A DNA stretch of 6,620 nt from Clostridiales bacterium (GTDB lineage Bacteria > Bacillota > Clostridia > Peptostreptococcales > Anaerovoracaceae). This document shows positions 5,722 through 6,620 of this stretch, one piece after another. Under the pieces are notes generated by a model that worked only from the letters and a program-made list of their open reading frames with translations, was not told the origin of the DNA and did no database searches. Both the position numbers and the translations under genes were made by a program. Position 1 is the first letter of the stretch. Each line of letters opens with the position of its first letter. The stretch spans positions 1 to 6,620 of the forward strand of contig JAAZGD010000005.1 in assembly GCA_012511395.1 (NCBI GenBank), read 5' to 3'.

Positions 5722-6620
5722 TTATTTCAATCTTTTTAGGATGTTGTTTTCCTTAATGTAGTAATTGATTTTTTCTGTGCCCTTGGTCTTTTGGAATGTT
5801 TTTAAATCCTCACCTTCTATGAGAAAACCTTTAACACAATTTGCATCTATAAACTGCTCAAGGTCCTTGCCCTTAAGTCCTAATCTCTCAGGGCTGATTA
5901 TAAAGGAATGATACCCTATATACTCAAGCTTTGGAAAGTCATATGTATTATTTTCCATTAATATAACTATACGATTCCTTTTATCTACAAATTTTTTATT
6001 AGTGGTGCCCTCCACATACTGAATTGAACCTACCTCGCCTACTCTTCCTGAATATAAATCTTCATATAATCGTAACACTCTGAAGATTTCATTTGAGCTG
6101 ACAGCAATGACTTCTTCACCGTTCTTTGTAAGCCACCGATCAAGCAGTTCAAGTTCCTCGGGGCTGTTATCGGAAAAAGTAAATACGGTTATAGCATCAC
6201 TTAGCTCCCTAATATTTTCTGATGAGCCGTAAATAGAAGCCAGATCCTTTCCTTCAAGAATCATACTTCCTGTGGCATCATTTGTAAGGCAGTATTCCGA
6301 AGTTTCCACCATGGTTTTTGCCAGCTTATAATCATTATAGTATAAGTCTATGTCAAGAGGTTCAAGAGTCTTTCTGTTCCACGCTTTGGAATTTTTGAAT
6401 ACGCCGTCCTTGCTCATTTCGAAAACTATATCGTCCTTGATAAAAGAACCTTTAATCATGTGCATCTGTATAGGTACAAAGCCTGATTCTGCCGTTAATA
6501 GGTTTTGGCCCAGATATACTGTAGGTAAAGTCTTTTCACCCATTAAGTAGCTTATGGTAGGCAGAAGATCAAGCTGCCCTCCCGATATGGAAACCCTTTC
6601 ATTTTCAGAAAAGCCAGGAA
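5722..6620 (-). CDS. LTA-synthase-like sulfatase, C-terminal part (5' end beyond right edge), with an extra C-terminal domain
   Basis: The frame is open from the right edge to the TAA at 5724-5722: 298 residues are visible and the start is outside the window. An ATG at 6543 is internal; it has no ribosome binding site and falls inside the conserved run SGGQLDLLPTISYLMGE. That run, then LGQNLL, the GSFIKDD segment and the charged helix ending near EYCLTND, follow the order of the C-terminal end of LtaS-type phosphatases in the alkaline phosphatase/sulfatase superfamily (SGGxxDLLPTLxxLMG, GxDLL, GDFIT). Such proteins are membrane-anchored with the catalytic domain outside the cell, and transfer glycerol phosphate or related groups. 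The catalytic Thr and the metal ligands would lie upstream. From about residue 97 after Met6543 there are about 175 further residues not found in typical LtaS. They alternate strands and helices and end in KENNILKRLK. It precedes rmuC by 14 bases. The family call is good; the exact substrate is unknown. Confidence 0.75.
   Translation of the reverse strand, partial: PGFSENERVSISGGQLDLLPTISYLMGEKTLPTVYLGQNLLTAESGFVPIQMHMIKGSFIKDDIVFEMSKDGVFKNSKAWNRKTLEPLDIDLYYNDYKLAKTMVETSEYCLTNDATGSMILEGKDLASIYGSSENIRELSDAITVFTFSDNSPEELELLDRWLTKNGEEVIAVSSNEIFRVLRLYEDLYSGRVGEVGSIQYVEGTTNKKFVDKRNRIVILMENNTYDFPKLEYIGYHSFIISPERLGLKGKDLEQFIDANCVKGFLIEGEDLKTFQKTKGTEKINYYIKENNILKRLK

Noticed and set aside
6350..6550. 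66-codon plus-strand open frame near the right edge
   Set aside because: Antisense to the LtaS-like coding sequence; no family resemblance.
1..6620. Search for mobile elements, CRISPR repeats, tRNA, toxin-antitoxin or defence genes
   Set aside because: Genes are nearly contiguous and all belong to recognisable housekeeping families. I noticed no repeated spacers, terminal inverted repeats, transposase motifs or tRNA-like cloverleaf.

Overview
The window looks like ordinary chromosomal housekeeping DNA from a low-G+C Gram-positive anaerobe of the Clostridia/Tissierellia type. This rests on the A+T-rich intergenic DNA, strong AGGAGG-like ribosome binding sites, TTG start codons on two of the genes, an LTA-synthase-type sulfatase, and the clostridial style of the deoB/pdp pair. 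The genus cannot be fixed from sequence reading alone. I see no mobile element, CRISPR array, tRNA or rRNA.

Layout. At the left edge, minus strand, are the first 24 codons of what looks like ribosomal protein L25/Ctc (1-74). A short A+T-rich divergent region follows (75-234). It holds a very good minus-strand promoter for L25, an overlapping plus-strand promoter candidate, and a small hairpin in the L25 leader. A plus-strand M29 metallo-aminopeptidase gene comes next; its real start is most likely the TTG at 235, not the ATG at 220. Its stop codon directly abuts the stop codon of a convergent minus-strand gene cluster that fills the rest of the window.

Read in transcription order (right to left), the cluster is: the 3' part of an LTA-synthase-like sulfatase (runs off the right edge), rmuC, a calcineurin-like phosphoesterase, deoB (phosphopentomutase) and pdp (pyrimidine-nucleoside phosphorylase). 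Gaps are 14, 11, -4 and 12 bases. Three of the ribosome binding sites lie on or directly against the previous stop codon, so this is very probably one operon whose promoter is outside the window. A hairpin plus T-tract on the minus strand about 40 bases past the pdp stop, inside the aminopeptidase coding sequence, may terminate it.

Function. Pdp releases (deoxy)ribose-1-phosphate from pyrimidine nucleosides and DeoB isomerises it to the 5-phosphate, so these two form a nucleoside salvage/catabolic module. The upstream genes concern the cell envelope (sulfatase), DNA maintenance (RmuC) and an unassigned phosphoesterase translationally coupled to deoB. The main points for a second look are the corrected gene boundaries at 235 and beyond 6543, the unassigned C-terminal domain of the sulfatase, the overlapping divergent promoters, and the terminator embedded in a convergent gene. 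I found no convincing new multi-gene system.
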